Origin: Actinomycetota bacterium | Lineage (GTDB): Bacteria > Actinomycetota > Acidimicrobiia > Acidimicrobiales > Ilumatobacteraceae | DNA: 47,700 bases | Reading direction: 5' to 3' | Assembly: GCA_009711295.1 (NCBI GenBank) | Contig: WLST01000007.1 | Coordinates: forward strand, 1 to 47,700 | Part shown: positions 17,917 to 26,957 of the stretch, one piece after another | How positions within the stretch are numbered: the stretch's first letter is position 1 | How the letters are laid out: each line of letters starts with the position of its first letter | Program-made: the position numbers and the translations under genes | The notes under the pieces: model-generated | Seen by the model: only the letters and a program-made list of their open reading frames with translations | Database searches by the model: none | What the model was told of the DNA's origin: nothing

Positions 17917-19356
17917 TCACGCTTTGGCTCGATACGTAGCACGTACTCCTGAGGCATCTTTATTCAATCGTTTCGAGAGGTGCAGACCTTCAAGCACAAA
18001 CTCCACACCACTCGCCAAAACTGCCGGCGTTGCATTGGTGCCAACAAATACTTCTACTACCGACTTCAATGCAGGAATGTCGGAAAGTAGCTGAACTAGT
18101 TGTGCCGAGGTGATATCTTCACCGACATGAGCAAGTGTGCCTGACTCGAATGCGGCAAGAATTTCATTGACTTTGTCGATATGCACGGTTGCTGGTGTAG
18201 CAAGTCGTTTATACACCTGCAACACCGCAGCTTTGACGATTTGCTCGAGAATGACGCCTTCACGCCCCTCTTCAAGAGATTCAATTTCCACTTTTCCAGA
18301 AGTTGATGCAGCAAGTGCTTCCAAATCGCTCACGCGTGGCGCAACATTATTTTCACCAGCTCGCAATGCTCGACGCACAGCATTGGCGCACATGATTTCG
18401 TAGTTGCTTACCGATAAACGAACGCTCACACCGCTGCGTTGACTGATGTGATTGCTTTGTCGCGCAAGATGACTAAACGTTGCAATGACTTCTTTCATGA
18501 AGTCGGGAACGACAACCTCTACATTGCCGATGCTTGCTGGCCGAGACTCTTGTTCGATGATGGCAACTTCCGTTGCCACTTCGAGCGGGTAATGCGTGCG
18601 TATTTGACTTCCGAAACGATCTTTCAATGGAGTAATGATGCGTCCGCGGTTTGTGTAGTCATCGGGGTTTGCCGAAGCCACCAACATCACATCGAGTGGA
18701 AGTCGAATTTTGTAGCCACGAATTTGCACATCGCGTTCTTCCAAAACGTTTAACAGACCCACCTGAATACGTTCTGCAAGGTCTGGTAATTCGTTGATGG
18801 CAAAAATTCCGCGATTCGTGCGAGGCACTAACCCGTAATGCAAAGTGAGTTCGTCGCTGAGGTAACGACCCTCTGCAACTTTGATGGGGTCGACTTCACC
18901 AATGAGGTCGGCAATTGATGTGTCGGGTGTGGCAAGTTTTTCACCGAACCGCTCAGAGCGATGCACCCACGCAATAGGGGTCGCTTCACCCAACTGCTCA
19001 ACAAGATCACGCGCATGTCGCGAAACAGGGGCATATGGGTCGTCATTAATTTCGCTGCCCTCAATGATGGGCATCCATTCATCGAGCAGCCCAGTAAGCG
19101 AACGAATGATGCGCGACTTTGCCTGACCACGCTCACCAAGAAACACCACATCGTGGCCGGCAAGCAGCGCGTTTTCTAATTGCGGCATGACAGTGTTTTC
19201 ATACCCCATGACACCAGCAAAAAGTGGTTCACCCGCTGCAATTTTTGCAATGGCATTGCGGCGTAATTCCTCTTTGACTGGACGCGAGATCCAGCCTGAT
19301 GCACGAAGCCCACCTAGCGTGGTGGGTAAATGAGAAGGCGCGACATTGAGGGTCAT
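17917..19356 (-). CDS. MoxR/Mg-chelatase ChlI-like AAA+ ATPase
   Basis: 479 aa; Walker A-like GERGQAKSR, GIFAINELPDLAERIQVGLLNVLEERDVQIRGYKIRLPLDVMLVASANPDDYTNRGRIITPLKDRFGSQIRTHYP. Confidence 0.88.
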   Translation of the reverse strand: MTLNVAPSHLPTTLGGLRASGWISRPVKEELRRNAIAKIAAGEPLFAGVMGYENTVMPQLENALLAGHDVVFLGERGQAKSRIIRSLTGLLDEWMPIIEGSEINDDPYAPVSRHARDLVEQLGEATPIAWVHRSERFGEKLATPDTSIADLIGEVDPIKVAEGRYLSDELTLHYGLVPRTNRGIFAINELPDLAERIQVGLLNVLEERDVQIRGYKIRLPLDVMLVASANPDDYTNRGRIITPLKDRFGSQIRTHYPLEVATEVAIIEQESRPASIGNVEVVVPDFMKEVIATFSHLARQSNHISQRSGVSVRLSVSNYEIMCANAVRRALRAGENNVAPRVSDLEALAASTSGKVEIESLEEGREGVILEQIVKAAVLQVYKRLATPATVHIDKVNEILAAFESGTLAHVGEDITSAQLVQLLSDIPALKSVVEVFVGTNATPAVLASGVEFVLEGLHLSKRLNKDASGVRATYRAKA

Positions 19357-19373
19357 AGCCTCACGTTAGCCCA

Positions 19374-20150
19374 CTAGATTCGGCTAATGAATTTCCTGTT
19401 CTTAAGTTTTGCCTTGCGATAATCGGCATTTGCCAAGGCAATGACATCGATGGAAATCTCTTTTGGACATGCCGCTTCACATTCACCGTGGTTTGTACAT
19501 GAACCGAAATATTCATCCATTTTTTCGATCATTGATTCAGCACGCTTGTAACGCTCTGCTTGCCCCTGCGGGAGCAGGTTGAGGTGCGCAATTTTCGCTG
19601 AAGTAAACAAGTTTGCTGCTCCGTTGGGGCACGCAGCCACACATGCTCCGCAACCAATGCACTCGGCAGAGTCCATTGCGGAATCGGCTACTGGCTTTGG
19701 AATAGGTATGAGGTTGGCGTCGGGAGCACCACCGGTGACGGAGGTGATGAAGCCACCCGACTCGATAATGCGGTCAAATGCAGAACGGTCGACCATGAGG
19801 TCTTTAATGATGGGGAACGCTGCTGCGCGCCATGGCTCAATAACAATTTCAGCTCCGCTTGAGAACTTGCGCATATGCAACTGACATGTAGCAGTGCTGC
19901 GCTCTGGTCCATGTGCTTGACCATTGATCATGAGTGAACATGTTCCGCAAATGCCTTCACGGCAGTCGTGGTCGAAAACAATGGCTTCTTTTCCATCGGT
20001 GATGAGTTGCTCATTGAGATAATCGAGCATTTCGAGAAACGATGCTTCGTCACTGATTTCGTCAACTTTGTATGTTTCGAAATGACCTGTGTCTTTCGGA
20101 CCATTTTGACGCCAAATTTTAAGGATGATGTCCTTGAGATGATTACTCAC
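19374..20150 (-). CDS. sdhB: Succinate dehydrogenase/fumarate reductase iron-sulfur subunit
   Basis: [54 protein letters not shown] overlap with SdhA stop. Confidence 0.93.
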   Translation of the reverse strand: MSNHLKDIILKIWRQNGPKDTGHFETYKVDEISDEASFLEMLDYLNEQLITDGKEAIVFDHDCREGICGTCSLMINGQAHGPERSTATCQLHMRKFSSGAEIVIEPWRAAAFPIIKDLMVDRSAFDRIIESGGFITSVTGGAPDANLIPIPKPVADSAMDSAECIGCGACVAACPNGAANLFTSAKIAHLNLLPQGQAERYKRAESMIEKMDEYFGSCTNHGECEAACPKEISIDVIALANADYRKAKLKNRKFISRI

Positions 20151-22069
20151 TTGTAGCTCCGTGTTGCGAGGTGGACATTTTCAAATTCAAGTTCTTCAAT
20201 ATTGCGTTTTGCGGTCATCGGGTCGCCCGACCATTCCCAGGCAGCTACGTGACAGAACTTGTCGTCGTCACGCAATGCTTCGCCTTCTTCTGTTTGGTAT
20301 TCCGCGCGGAAGTGACCGCCGCAACTTTCTTGGCGCTCGAGTGCATCGCGGCACATCAACATTCCGAGTTGGAAGAAGTCGTCGACGCGACCTGCTTTTT
20401 CTAATGTTTGGTTGAGGCTTTCACCATTACCTGTAACACGAAGATCTTTTTTGAACTCGTCGTACAAGGCAGGAAGTTCCGACAGGGCTTTTTCGAGACC
20501 TTGTTCGGTGCGCTCCATTCCGCAGTAGTCCCAAATAATTTTTCCTACTTCACGATGGAACCAATCGGGTGAACGTGTTCCACCAATATTGAGATAACCA
20601 GTGAATCGTTCACGTGCTGCCAATTCAGCAGCTTTAAATTCAGGATGATCAACACTCGGGATTGCCTTGTTCAACATTGGAGCCAAGTAGTTGCCAATGG
20701 TGTACGGCAACACGAAGTAACCGTCGGCGAGACCTTGCATGAGAGCAGAAGCTCCGAGTCGGTTTGCGCCATGGTCGGAGAAGTTTGCTTCGCCAGCTGC
20801 ATACAAACCAGGAATGCTGGTCATGAGTTCGTAGTCAACCCACAAACCGCCCATGGTGTAATGCGACGCCGGGTACATGCGCATTGGCATGTCGTAAGGG
20901 TTCTCTCCGGCAATGCGCTCGTACATGTCGAAAAGGTTGCCGTAGCGCTCTTTCACAACATCTTTGCCTAAACGCGCAATTGCATCGGCAAAGTCGAGGT
21001 ACACACCATTTTTCAAAGGACCAACACCTAGACCCTTGTCTACTGCGCGCTTTGCTGCTCGTGATGAAATATCTCGTGGTGCGAGGTTTCCATACGATGG
21101 GTACAAACGCTCGAGGTAGTAGTCGCGATCTTCTTCAGGAATGTCGGCTGCGCTGCGCTTCTCGTCTTGGTTCTTTGGAACCCATACCCGGCCATCGTTA
21201 CGGAGCGACTCTGACATGAGTGTGAGCTTCGATTGAAACTCATCGCTTTGAGGAATGCACGTTGGGTGAATTTGCGTGTAGCAAGGGTTCGCAAAATATG
21301 CGCCCTTGCGATGTGCGCGCCAAGCCGCAGTGACGTTGCACGACATTGCATTTGTTGACAAGAAGAATGCGTTTCCGTATCCACCGGTTGCCAACACCAC
21401 AGCGTGTGCTGCGTGAGAAGTAACTTCACCAGTGATCAAGTCGCGCACAACGATTCCTGCCGCACGACCTTCCACTGTGACTACATCAACTAATTCGCTG
21501 CGGTTGAACAGGCGCACGCCGCCCAAACCCACTTGGCGAGCAAGTTGCTGGTATGCGCCTAACAACAATTGCTGACCAGTCTGGCCGCGAGCATAGAAAG
21601 TTCTACTTACTTGAGCGCCACCAAAGGAACGGTTATCGAGAAGGCCGCCGTATTCACGAGCAAAGGGAACGCCTTGGGCGACCATCTGATCGATGATGTT
21701 GACAGAAACTTCAGCCAAGCGATGCACGTTTGCTTCGCGTGCACGGAAGTCTCCACCTTTAATGGTGTCGTGAAACAAGCGATGAACGCTGTCGCCGTCA
21801 CCTTGATAGTTCTTGGCAGCGTTAATGCCGCCTTGCGCTGCAATGGAGTGCGCACGACGAGGTGAGTCGTGAAAAGTAAATGCATCTACTTGGTAGCCGA
21901 GTTCCGCAAGCGTTGCTGCAGCAGAGGCTCCGGCAAGTCCGGTTCCCACCACAATTACTTTGAATTTGCGCTTGTTGTTGGGGTTCACCAACTTCACATC
22001 TTCTTTGTACGAGGACCACTTATCGCCTAGTGGGCCAGCAGGGATTTTTGAGTTCAATTGTGTGCTCAT
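20147..22069 (-). CDS. sdhA: Succinate dehydrogenase flavoprotein subunit
   Basis: [75 protein letters not shown]. Confidence 0.95.
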   Translation of the reverse strand: MSTQLNSKIPAGPLGDKWSSYKEDVKLVNPNNKRKFKVIVVGTGLAGASAAATLAELGYQVDAFTFHDSPRRAHSIAAQGGINAAKNYQGDGDSVHRLFHDTIKGGDFRAREANVHRLAEVSVNIIDQMVAQGVPFAREYGGLLDNRSFGGAQVSRTFYARGQTGQQLLLGAYQQLARQVGLGGVRLFNRSELVDVVTVEGRAAGIVVRDLITGEVTSHAAHAVVLATGGYGNAFFLSTNAMSCNVTAAWRAHRKGAYFANPCYTQIHPTCIPQSDEFQSKLTLMSESLRNDGRVWVPKNQDEKRSAADIPEEDRDYYLERLYPSYGNLAPRDISSRAAKRAVDKGLGVGPLKNGVYLDFADAIARLGKDVVKERYGNLFDMYERIAGENPYDMPMRMYPASHYTMGGLWVDYELMTSIPGLYAAGEANFSDHGANRLGASALMQGLADGYFVLPYTIGNYLAPMLNKAIPSVDHPEFKAAELAARERFTGYLNIGGTRSPDWFHREVGKIIWDYCGMERTEQGLEKALSELPALYDEFKKDLRVTGNGESLNQTLEKAGRVDDFFQLGMLMCRDALERQESCGGHFRAEYQTEEGEALRDDDKFCHVAAWEWSGDPMTAKRNIEELEFENVHLATRSYK

Positions 22070-22093
22070 GATTTTTCCTTATGTCCTGCTCTC

Positions 22094-22858
22094 TCAGCCG
22101 CCCACGATGCCGGCAAGCACCGCAACGGGGAATGAAACGTTTCCTACAACAACAATGGTTGCGATTCCTGCTGCAATGGAACGTCGCCATTCATTGAAGC
22201 GTGGGTTACTCCAGCCCATCGACTGGAAAAGGCTCCATACTCCGTGAAAGAGATGGATGCCCAACATGATGTTGGCCAAAATATAAAACAACGCAACTGG
22301 CCAGCGATCAAAACTGCGCACCACGTTGTCGTAAACATCGGCCTTAATGAACTCTCCGTCAGCTCCGACGGTATTGACCACACCCCATGTGAGATCGAGC
22401 AAGTGCCATATAACAAACAACAGCACCGTGACACCGGTGTAGCGCATGGAACGACTTGCAAAACTTGCCACTTGGTAGTCGCGCTCACTTTGATACTTCA
22501 CTGGGCGCGCCTTGTGATTCAACTGCGTCAATGAATAGGCGGCATGAATGTGCAATGCCACCATGGTGAGGAGTCCGCCGCGCAAGAGCCACAGCACCAC
22601 GCCATGAGGCGCGATGGGATACAACAATTCTTTGAGGAACTCTGCGTAATGGTCGAGGTCTCCTTGACCTAGGTACATCTTCAGGTTTCCGATCATGTGG
22701 AAGACCACAAAACCAATGAGACCAATTCCGGTGAGCGCCATCACGTACTTCTTGCCCACAGCCGTGCTGTAGAGGTCGAGCAAGAATGGACGACGCTTCT
22801 TTTTCGCTACAGCGGTGCCCGTCACGGGTCCACGCTGTGATTCGAGTACTTGTGCCAT
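22094..22858 (-). CDS. sdhC: Succinate dehydrogenase cytochrome b subunit (single large anchor)
   Basis: Likely start ATG 22858 (MAQVLESQRG). Multi-TM protein with conserved His (VVFHMIGN, VALHIHAAY, VIWHLLDL, LGIHLFHGVWSLFQSMGW); lies directly upstream of sdhA. Confidence 0.88.
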   Translation of the reverse strand: MAQVLESQRGPVTGTAVAKKKRRPFLLDLYSTAVGKKYVMALTGIGLIGFVVFHMIGNLKMYLGQGDLDHYAEFLKELLYPIAPHGVVLWLLRGGLLTMVALHIHAAYSLTQLNHKARPVKYQSERDYQVASFASRSMRYTGVTVLLFVIWHLLDLTWGVVNTVGADGEFIKADVYDNVVRSFDRWPVALFYILANIMLGIHLFHGVWSLFQSMGWSNPRFNEWRRSIAAGIATIVVVGNVSFPVAVLAGIVGG

Positions 22859-22982
22859 CGAAGGGTGCCTTTCAAAAAAACTCGCCCGGAAAGCCGAGAA
22901 GAGCCATTGCGTTGAAAACGGTAGCCCCCACGGCCCGTCCAAGTGAACTTCTTCAAAAAGGGCGACACAATTCACGCTCTCC

Positions 22983-23002
22983 TTGTTACCGATGAGTAAC
23001 AA
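22983..23002. promoter_or_regulatory. Candidate palindromic operator in the sdhC/hppA divergent region
   Basis: Perfect inverted repeat TTGTTAC-CGATGA-GTAACAA. Confidence 0.4.
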
Positions 23003-23121
23003 AAGCGGGCTGTTTTGTGACCATATTCGCCCTGAGGTGGGTGAGTTACCTACACTCTCAAGGTCGGAAACAAACCCTGGGGAAGGTTCGCCTTACCCCT
23101 CCATATGAAAGGTCACCACAC

Positions 23122-25491
23122 GTGACAGGACTTCTCGCATCTGAAGGCGGTTGGCAGGATTTCACACTGCAAGGCGGAGAGTGGCTCATTTTGCTTCTCT
23201 CAGCATTGTCGGCGTTACTTGCTATTGCTGTTGGTTTTTACCTCATGAAATCGGTTCTCGCCGAAGACGAAGGTACGCCAAAAATGAAAGAAATCGCTTT
23301 GGCGATTCAAGAAGGCGCATGGGCATACCTCAAGCGTCAGTTTCGTACCATCGCAATCATCCTTGTTCCTGTTGCCATCGTGGTGTTTCTCACCTCGGCA
23401 TCAATTGAGAATGCAGACGGTGTCGAAAAACTGAGCTACATGGCCTCAGGAACATTCCGCACTATTGCGTTTATTCTTGGATGTTTTGCATCTGGTCTGA
23501 CTGGCTACATCGGTATGACCTTGGCAACTCGCGGCAACGTGCGCACAGCCGCTGCTGCATTAACTGGCTCCATGCCAAAAGCACTGAAAATTGCTTTCCG
23601 CACTGGCGGTATTGCAGGAATGTTCACCGTTGGTCTTGGCCTTCTTGGTGCAACACTCATCATTGCAGTGTTCCAAAACACATCATCAGCAATGCTCATC
23701 GGCTTTGGTTTTGGTGGATCACTCCTCGCACTCTTTTTGCGCGTAGGTGGCGGAATCTTCACTAAGGCTGCCGACGTAGGTGCAGACCTCGTGGGCAAAG
23801 TTGAAGCAGGCATTCCTGAAGACGACCCACGTAACCCAGCCACAATTGCCGACAACGTTGGTGACAACGTAGGTGACTGTGCTGGTATGGCTGCCGACCT
23901 GTTCGAGAGCTATGAAGTAACACTTGTTGCATCAATCATCTTGGGTGTTGCAGCATTCAAGTCGGTTGACATGAACCCAGCGCTCGGATTGGTCTTCCCA
24001 CTCGCCGCTCGCGCTATTGGTGTAATTGCATCAATCGCCGGCATCTTTGCCGTCAAGGCAAAAGAAGGCGAAACCAATGCATTGAAGCCCATCAACCGTG
24101 GATTCCTTACCGCAGGCATCATCACCGTTATCGGAACACTTCTCCTCGCTCTTGGGTATGTAGGTAACGACTCAACAGTGATGTCCAACGTTGGTTGGCG
24201 CGTCTTTGGTGCTGTACTTATCGGACTCATCCTTGCTCAAGCAGTAAGTCGTCTCACCGAGTACTACACCGGCACCGAATACGGTCCCGTTCAAGAAATT
24301 GCCGAGGCAACCCAAACTGGCCCTGCAACTGTTGTTCTCGCAGGAACTGCTTCAGGCCTCGAGTCTTCGGTATATGCAGTAGTTGCAATTGCTCTTTCAC
24401 TTGCTGGAACATTGATGCTCGGCGGCGGCAACTTGCAGTTCTCGCTTTACCTTGTTGCTTTGTGCGGCATGGGAATGCTCGCGACCACTGGTGTCATCGT
24501 TTCGGAAGATACGTTTGGACCTGTTTCAGACAATGCCGCAGGTATTGCTGAAATGAGCGGCGAGTTCCATGGTGAGCCAGAGCGCATCATGGTGAGCCTC
24601 GACGCAGTTGGTAACACTACAAAAGCTGTAACAAAGGGCTTTGCAATTGGCTCAGCCGTTATTGCAGCCGTGGCTCTGTTTGCTTCGTACATCGAAACCA
24701 TTGCTGGTGAACTTGGACTTCGTTACAGCGAAGGAAACCTCGCGCTGTACGGCAAGACCACTGATTTCATTGGCAAGCGACTTGAAGGCAGCGATGTTTT
24801 CAAAGCCATTGAAACGCAAATCAACGTTGCCGACGTGAAGACCTTTATTGGTCTCCTCATTGGTGGCTCGGTTGCATTCCTCTTCTCTGCACTTGCTATT
24901 CGCGCCGTTGGCCGTACTGCTGGTGTTGTTGTACAAGAAGTGCGTAACCAGTTTGCAGACGGTGGCATTATGGCCGGAACCAAGAAGCCCGACTACGGCC
25001 CAGTTATTGACATCTGTACAGCAGCATCTTTGCGTGAGCTCACCACTCCTGCACTTCTTGCAGTACTCACACCAGTCATCGTTGGATTCGGTATCAACTA
25101 CACCGCTCTTGGTGCATTCCTTGCAGCAGTAATTGTGACTGGCCAACTCATGGCGAACTACCTCAGCAACGCTGGTGGTGCATGGGACAATGCCAAGAAG
25201 TACATCGAAGACGGACACCATGGTGGCAAGGGCAGCGATGCTCACAAGGCCGCAGTTATTGGTGACACCGTTGGTGACCCATTCAAAGACACGGCTGGTC
25301 CTGCATTGAACCCGCTCATCAAAGTAATGAACTTGGTATCACTCCTCGTTTTGCCAGCTGTTATTAGCTTGCGCGACAACGATGGTGCACGGTTTGCTAT
25401 TGCCGGCGCCGCACTTGTGGTCTTGATTGGCGCACTCGCCTTCTCAAGTCGCAAAGCACCAGCACTTGCTAGCTCATCTGTAGCTAAGTAA
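23122..25491 (+). CDS. hppA: Membrane-bound proton-translocating pyrophosphatase
   Basis: Likely GTG start at 23122 with AAAGG upstream. DVGADLVGKVEAGIPEDDPRNPATIADNVGDNVGDCAGMAADLFE signature; GNTTKAVTKGFAIGSA; GGAWDNAKKYIEDG...GDTVGDPFKDTAGPALNPLIK. Confidence 0.96.
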   Translation: MTGLLASEGGWQDFTLQGGEWLILLLSALSALLAIAVGFYLMKSVLAEDEGTPKMKEIALAIQEGAWAYLKRQFRTIAIILVPVAIVVFLTSASIENADGVEKLSYMASGTFRTIAFILGCFASGLTGYIGMTLATRGNVRTAAAALTGSMPKALKIAFRTGGIAGMFTVGLGLLGATLIIAVFQNTSSAMLIGFGFGGSLLALFLRVGGGIFTKAADVGADLVGKVEAGIPEDDPRNPATIADNVGDNVGDCAGMAADLFESYEVTLVASIILGVAAFKSVDMNPALGLVFPLAARAIGVIASIAGIFAVKAKEGETNALKPINRGFLTAGIITVIGTLLLALGYVGNDSTVMSNVGWRVFGAVLIGLILAQAVSRLTEYYTGTEYGPVQEIAEATQTGPATVVLAGTASGLESSVYAVVAIALSLAGTLMLGGGNLQFSLYLVALCGMGMLATTGVIVSEDTFGPVSDNAAGIAEMSGEFHGEPERIMVSLDAVGNTTKAVTKGFAIGSAVIAAVALFASYIETIAGELGLRYSEGNLALYGKTTDFIGKRLEGSDVFKAIETQINVADVKTFIGLLIGGSVAFLFSALAIRAVGRTAGVVVQEVRNQFADGGIMAGTKKPDYGPVIDICTAASLRELTTPALLAVLTPVIVGFGINYTALGAFLAAVIVTGQLMANYLSNAGGAWDNAKKYIEDGHHGGKGSDAHKAAVIGDTVGDPFKDTAGPALNPLIKVMNLVSLLVLPAVISLRDNDGARFAIAGAALVVLIGALAFSSRKAPALASSSVAK

Positions 25492-25510
25492 TTCCGAACT
25501 ACGCAACACC

Positions 25511-26128
25511 ATGCTCGCCCTCTTCAACATTCAAAACTGGTTGGAGAGCGGCGGGCTGGTATTGCTCGGAGCAATTGTTTTTGCAGAGTCTGGTCTGCTC
25601 GTCGGATTCTTTTTACCCGGTGACTCCCTCTTATTTATTTCGGGGTTCTTGTCGTCAAGCGCAGGAAGCAACGTTCTTCCGCCACTCCCCCTCGTTGCTC
25701 TCGTCACCATGGTGTGCGCCATTGCAGGCGACCAAGTTGGATATTGGTTTGGACATCGTGTGGGGCCGGCAATATTCGACCGTCCCAAATCGCGCGTCTT
25801 TAATCCTAAAAATGTAGAAAAAGCCCACGCCTTTTTAGAAAAGTACGGCGCCAAAACCATCGTCCTCGCGCGCTTTGTTCCCGTAGTACGCACCTTCGCT
25901 CCCATTGTCGCCGGCGTCGGAAAAATGAACTACCGCACATTCGTTCTCTACAACATCATCGGCGGAATTGTTTGGGGTGGAGGCGTCACCACTCTTGGTT
26001 ATTTCCTCGGCGAAGTGGACTTCGTTAAAGAGAACATTGAAATAGCCAGCCTCGCCATTGTGGTGCTTTCTATTGCTCCTATTGCCATCGAATTCATTCG
26101 CCACCGGCGCCCTGCACACCAAAAGTAA
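25511..26128 (+). CDS. DedA-family membrane protein
   Basis: IVFAESGLLVGFFLPGDSLLF, GDQVGYWFGHRVGP, FLEKYGAKTIVLARFVPVVRTFAPIVAGVGKMNYRTF. Confidence 0.9.
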   Translation: MLALFNIQNWLESGGLVLLGAIVFAESGLLVGFFLPGDSLLFISGFLSSSAGSNVLPPLPLVALVTMVCAIAGDQVGYWFGHRVGPAIFDRPKSRVFNPKNVEKAHAFLEKYGAKTIVLARFVPVVRTFAPIVAGVGKMNYRTFVLYNIIGGIVWGGGVTTLGYFLGEVDFVKENIEIASLAIVVLSIAPIAIEFIRHRRPAHQK

Positions 26129-26133
26129 GGCAT

Positions 26134-26532
26134 ATGAATACCGTTCGCTACCTCAGCCTCGATTGGATTGAAGCAATCGGCACACGCGCCACGAAAAACG
26201 CCGAACTCCAATTACTTGGTTCCACTCTCAACATAGGCATTACCCAAATGGTGAGCGACGGCCCAGAAGATACTGTCTTGTATCACCTGCAAGTGAAAGA
26301 CAACGCCGTGACGTTTGGTGCCGGACCAGCCGACCCAGAACATGTTCGTCTTGAACAAGAATGGGAAACTGCCGTAGCAGTAGCTACTGGTGCAATGGCT
26401 GCAGAAGATGCATTTATCACTGGGGCGATACGCATCGGTGGCGATGCGCAAATGCTTCTACAAAGTCAAGAAATTTTTGCTGCTCTCGACCCCATCTTCG
26501 ACGAAGTCGCAAAAATTACCGTTTATAAATAA
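26134..26532 (+). CDS. SCP2 sterol-binding-like protein
   Basis: 132 aa; LGITQMV...VLYHLQVKDNAVTFGAGPADPEHVRLEQEWETAVAVATGAMAAEDAFITGAIRIGGDAQML layout of SCP2 proteins. Confidence 0.7.
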   Translation: MNTVRYLSLDWIEAIGTRATKNAELQLLGSTLNIGITQMVSDGPEDTVLYHLQVKDNAVTFGAGPADPEHVRLEQEWETAVAVATGAMAAEDAFITGAIRIGGDAQMLLQSQEIFAALDPIFDEVAKITVYK

Positions 26533-26957
26533 TTGCCCGACTTCAACGCAAGATACGTTGCCTCGGCATTATTGTCTTCCACTTGAACAGCGTCATCTGC
26601 GAGTGGGTTCACCCACACGGCCACGATAAGCGCTAGTTCATGTAAATCATTTGCACCAAAGACACCACTGTCGCGTGCTTTTTGCACACCCCTCGCTACA
26701 CCATGTTGAGCAGCTCCCCAGGTGAGATCTCCATGGCGTTCGGTGTCAATGGTTGCCTTGTTCACAAATAGCGTCATTGGTTGCAGTGGTTGGTTTGGCG
26801 CAGCGACCGCCACAAAACGGGTATGCCCGACGCTGGGGGTTGCTAGACCCGTTGCCCATGCAGTTCCCACTGCACCTTCTCGGTCGCCAAGCACTGTGTT
26901 GATGTGTGCGGCGTTGGCTCCTTCACCGACAAATGCTTCGCCATATTCTGGTTTCAT
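26523..26957 (-). CDS. Formaldehyde-activating enzyme (Fae)-like protein
   Basis: 144 aa; GEAFVGEGANAAHINTVLGDREGAVGTAWATGLATPSVGHTRFVAVAAPNQPLQPMTLFVNKATI...WGAAQHGVARGVQKA...NNAEATYLALKSG matches the Fae pattern, including the AHI catalytic His. Confidence 0.85.
   Translation of the reverse strand: MKPEYGEAFVGEGANAAHINTVLGDREGAVGTAWATGLATPSVGHTRFVAVAAPNQPLQPMTLFVNKATIDTERHGDLTWGAAQHGVARGVQKARDSGVFGANDLHELALIVAVWVNPLADDAVQVEDNNAEATYLALKSGNYL

Noticed and set aside
17917-19356. Calling the MoxR-type ATPase CoxD because it is near coxL
   Set aside because: Its 479 aa length and ChlI-like sequence fit the purH-linked MoxR/VWA pair better than the shorter CoxD.
23017-23121. N-terminal extension of hppA
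   Set aside because: GTG 23122 has an AAAGG upstream and gives a normal pyrophosphatase N-terminus; the extension contains the likely promoter.
24652-25245. 197 aa minus-strand ORF
   Set aside because: Antisense to hppA; no domain features.
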